From: Erysipelotrichales bacterium
Lineage (GTDB): Bacteria; Bacillota_I; Bacilli_A; Erysipelotrichales; Erysipelotrichaceae
Assembly (NCBI GenBank): GCA_910576855.1
Contig: CAJTJP010000002.1
Span: 106,308-170,307, forward strand
Reading direction: 5' to 3'
DNA: 64,000 bases
The position numbers and the translations under genes were made by a program. A model generated the notes under the pieces. It searched no databases. It had not been told where the DNA came from and worked only from the letters and a program-made list of their open reading frames with translations. Below are positions 63,016-64,000 of this stretch, piece by piece; within the stretch, counting starts at the first letter, position 1, and each line of letters begins with the position of its first letter.

Positions 63016-64000
63016 ATGAAAAAATTGTTAATAATGTTTATATGCTTGTTGAGTAGTCTTTCTGTTGCATATGTGTATAGTAAAGAGTATTTCGGAAATA
63101 TATTAAACGCACAATCTGCTCCTGCATTTACATTACCTAAGGGAGCTAAAATTGTATTAGGTAAATACAATAATAAGGAAGTTGTATGGGATATCGGTAA
63201 TAACAATAATAATGGGAATTATGTGTTGATGAGCAGTAAGCCGATAGTGAATGAGATTGCCAAATATAATCCTTCTATCGGGTGTTTCTTAACAGAACCT
63301 ACAGGTTCCAATAAAAGTGATGCAGCGTGGATATGTCCGAATACAATGTTGGATAATGAAGTGAGTAAGATTGTGAAAGCAGCGAATGAGATAAATTTAT
63401 TGTCTAGAGATTTTTTTATTCCGAATTATCAGGAAGTCAAAAACGGTGGGGAATTAGGATTAAATATCACGGATCGTGCTTGTGCTTGCGATGGTTCTGT
63501 GCCTATGTATTTTTTAAATGATCGGGGAATTTCATCAGTAGGTTGGGAAACGGTATGGAGAAGCGATATCGCTACATTGATACAAGGCTGTGCGGGAAGT
63601 AACAGCACTGTTGAAGGGGTAGCTTCCGAGGATGTTATATGGGGGGAGCCGGATTATATTTTTAATAAAACTACAGGAGCGCCGGTTGGTTACGGGATTT
63701 TCAAAACTGCACTTCGACCGTATGCGACTATGTATAAGGATAAGATACACTTTGCGGCAAATATCGCTTACACAGACGGTGCTTGGCACAGCTACACTGT
63801 CGATTCGGGCAATCTCAGCAAATATAATGAACTAAATCCAAATAAATTAAGAGTCCAATCATCATTAACCGCTGATTTACAAGATATTAAAAGAAATAAT
63901 CAAAGTATCACTAAGGTTATAAAAAACGGCAGTGTAGATATATCAGTAAATGCAAATACAGGAAGTAGTACAAGAATGTCAGTGATTCTCTATAATGAGG
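63016..64000 (+). CDS. Secreted protein of unknown function (3' end off window)
   Basis: At least 328 residues, cut by the right edge. A signal peptide (MKKLLIMFICLLSSLSVAYVY) is followed by an exported domain with GAKIVLGKYNNKEVVWDIG, a later FIPNYQEVKNGGELGL and Cys-containing CACDGSVPMYF. The first part resembles DUF6273-type surface domains, but this is a weak impression. GAAGGG precedes the ATG. It lies 180 nt after the membrane-tethered sigma factor and in the same direction. Confidence 0.8.
   Translation, partial: MKKLLIMFICLLSSLSVAYVYSKEYFGNILNAQSAPAFTLPKGAKIVLGKYNNKEVVWDIGNNNNNGNYVLMSSKPIVNEIAKYNPSIGCFLTEPTGSNKSDAAWICPNTMLDNEVSKIVKAANEINLLSRDFFIPNYQEVKNGGELGLNITDRACACDGSVPMYFLNDRGISSVGWETVWRSDIATLIQGCAGSNSTVEGVASEDVIWGEPDYIFNKTTGAPVGYGIFKTALRPYATMYKDKIHFAANIAYTDGAWHSYTVDSGNLSKYNELNPNKLRVQSSLTADLQDIKRNNQSITKVIKNGSVDISVNANTGSSTRMSVILYNE

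Overview
The window looks like chromosome from a low-to-moderate GC member of the Bacillota, most likely an Erysipelotrichia-type organism. I infer this from Firmicutes-type control signals (strong AGGAGG ribosome sites, CIRCE/HrcA, a Trp T-box, many extended -10 promoters of form TGnTATAAT) and from a VanG-like Ddl with a VanT-like racemase, a combination known from Clostridium innocuum. This is inference from reading; no database search was made. No rRNA, tRNA, CRISPR array, prophage or intact insertion sequence was seen.

Layout. 1-1.6 kb: SdpR-type repressor, SdpI-type membrane protein and an ABC ATPase (minus), with a palindromic operator. 1.8-3.6 kb: oligoendopeptidase F. 4-13.6 kb (minus): a peptide-acquisition operon, oppBCDFA, then two M24 metallopeptidases flanking a guanylate-kinase-like gene, then a DMT exporter. 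14.3-19.1 kb: hrcA-grpE-dnaK-dnaJ under a doubled CIRCE. 19.2-23.5 kb: ispD, then the acetyl-branch diaminopimelate genes dapF-dapB-dapH, with the likely N-acetyl-DAP deacetylase on the other strand. 23.5-25 kb: WYL regulator divergent from an isochorismatase-like hydrolase. 25.4-30.5 kb: mraZ-rsmH-ftsL-PBP and an mreB homologue. 30.5-34.7 kb: ybaK, a HAD phosphatase, trxA, an orphan gatZ/kbaZ homologue and a small membrane protein. 34.8-37.5 kb: clpB under a second doubled CIRCE. 37.5-39.3 kb: small envelope proteins including a tandem paralogous pair. 39.4-42.6 kb: trpS with its T-box, and typA/bipA. 42.7-52.4 kb: a NodB deacetylase, a nucleoid-associated protein, then murF-ddl-alr-(VanT-N-like membrane protein)-unknown-FAD oxidoreductase. 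52.6-64 kb: PdaA-like deacetylase, an apparently dead IS607-type recombinase homologue, cca, a frameshifted methyltransferase gene, a Fic protein, an RluA synthase, a YlbJ-like protein, a CDF transporter, a GNAT, a membrane-tethered ECF sigma factor and the start of a secreted protein.

How it fits together. Much of the window builds the cell wall: DAP synthesis, MurF/Ddl/Alr, PBP and MreB, and two deacetylases. Two HrcA-controlled loci handle protein quality control. The opp island imports peptides and probably trims them. The most interesting locus is ddl-alr-acyltransferase: the ligase reads as VanG-like, and the next two genes look like the two halves of the fused VanT serine racemase, split and in reversed order. 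Other points worth attention are the recombinase lacking its catalytic serine, the sigma factor fused to an outside domain, four 10-bp MraZ-type repeats, a probable leaderless ybaK transcript and several exact operator palindromes.
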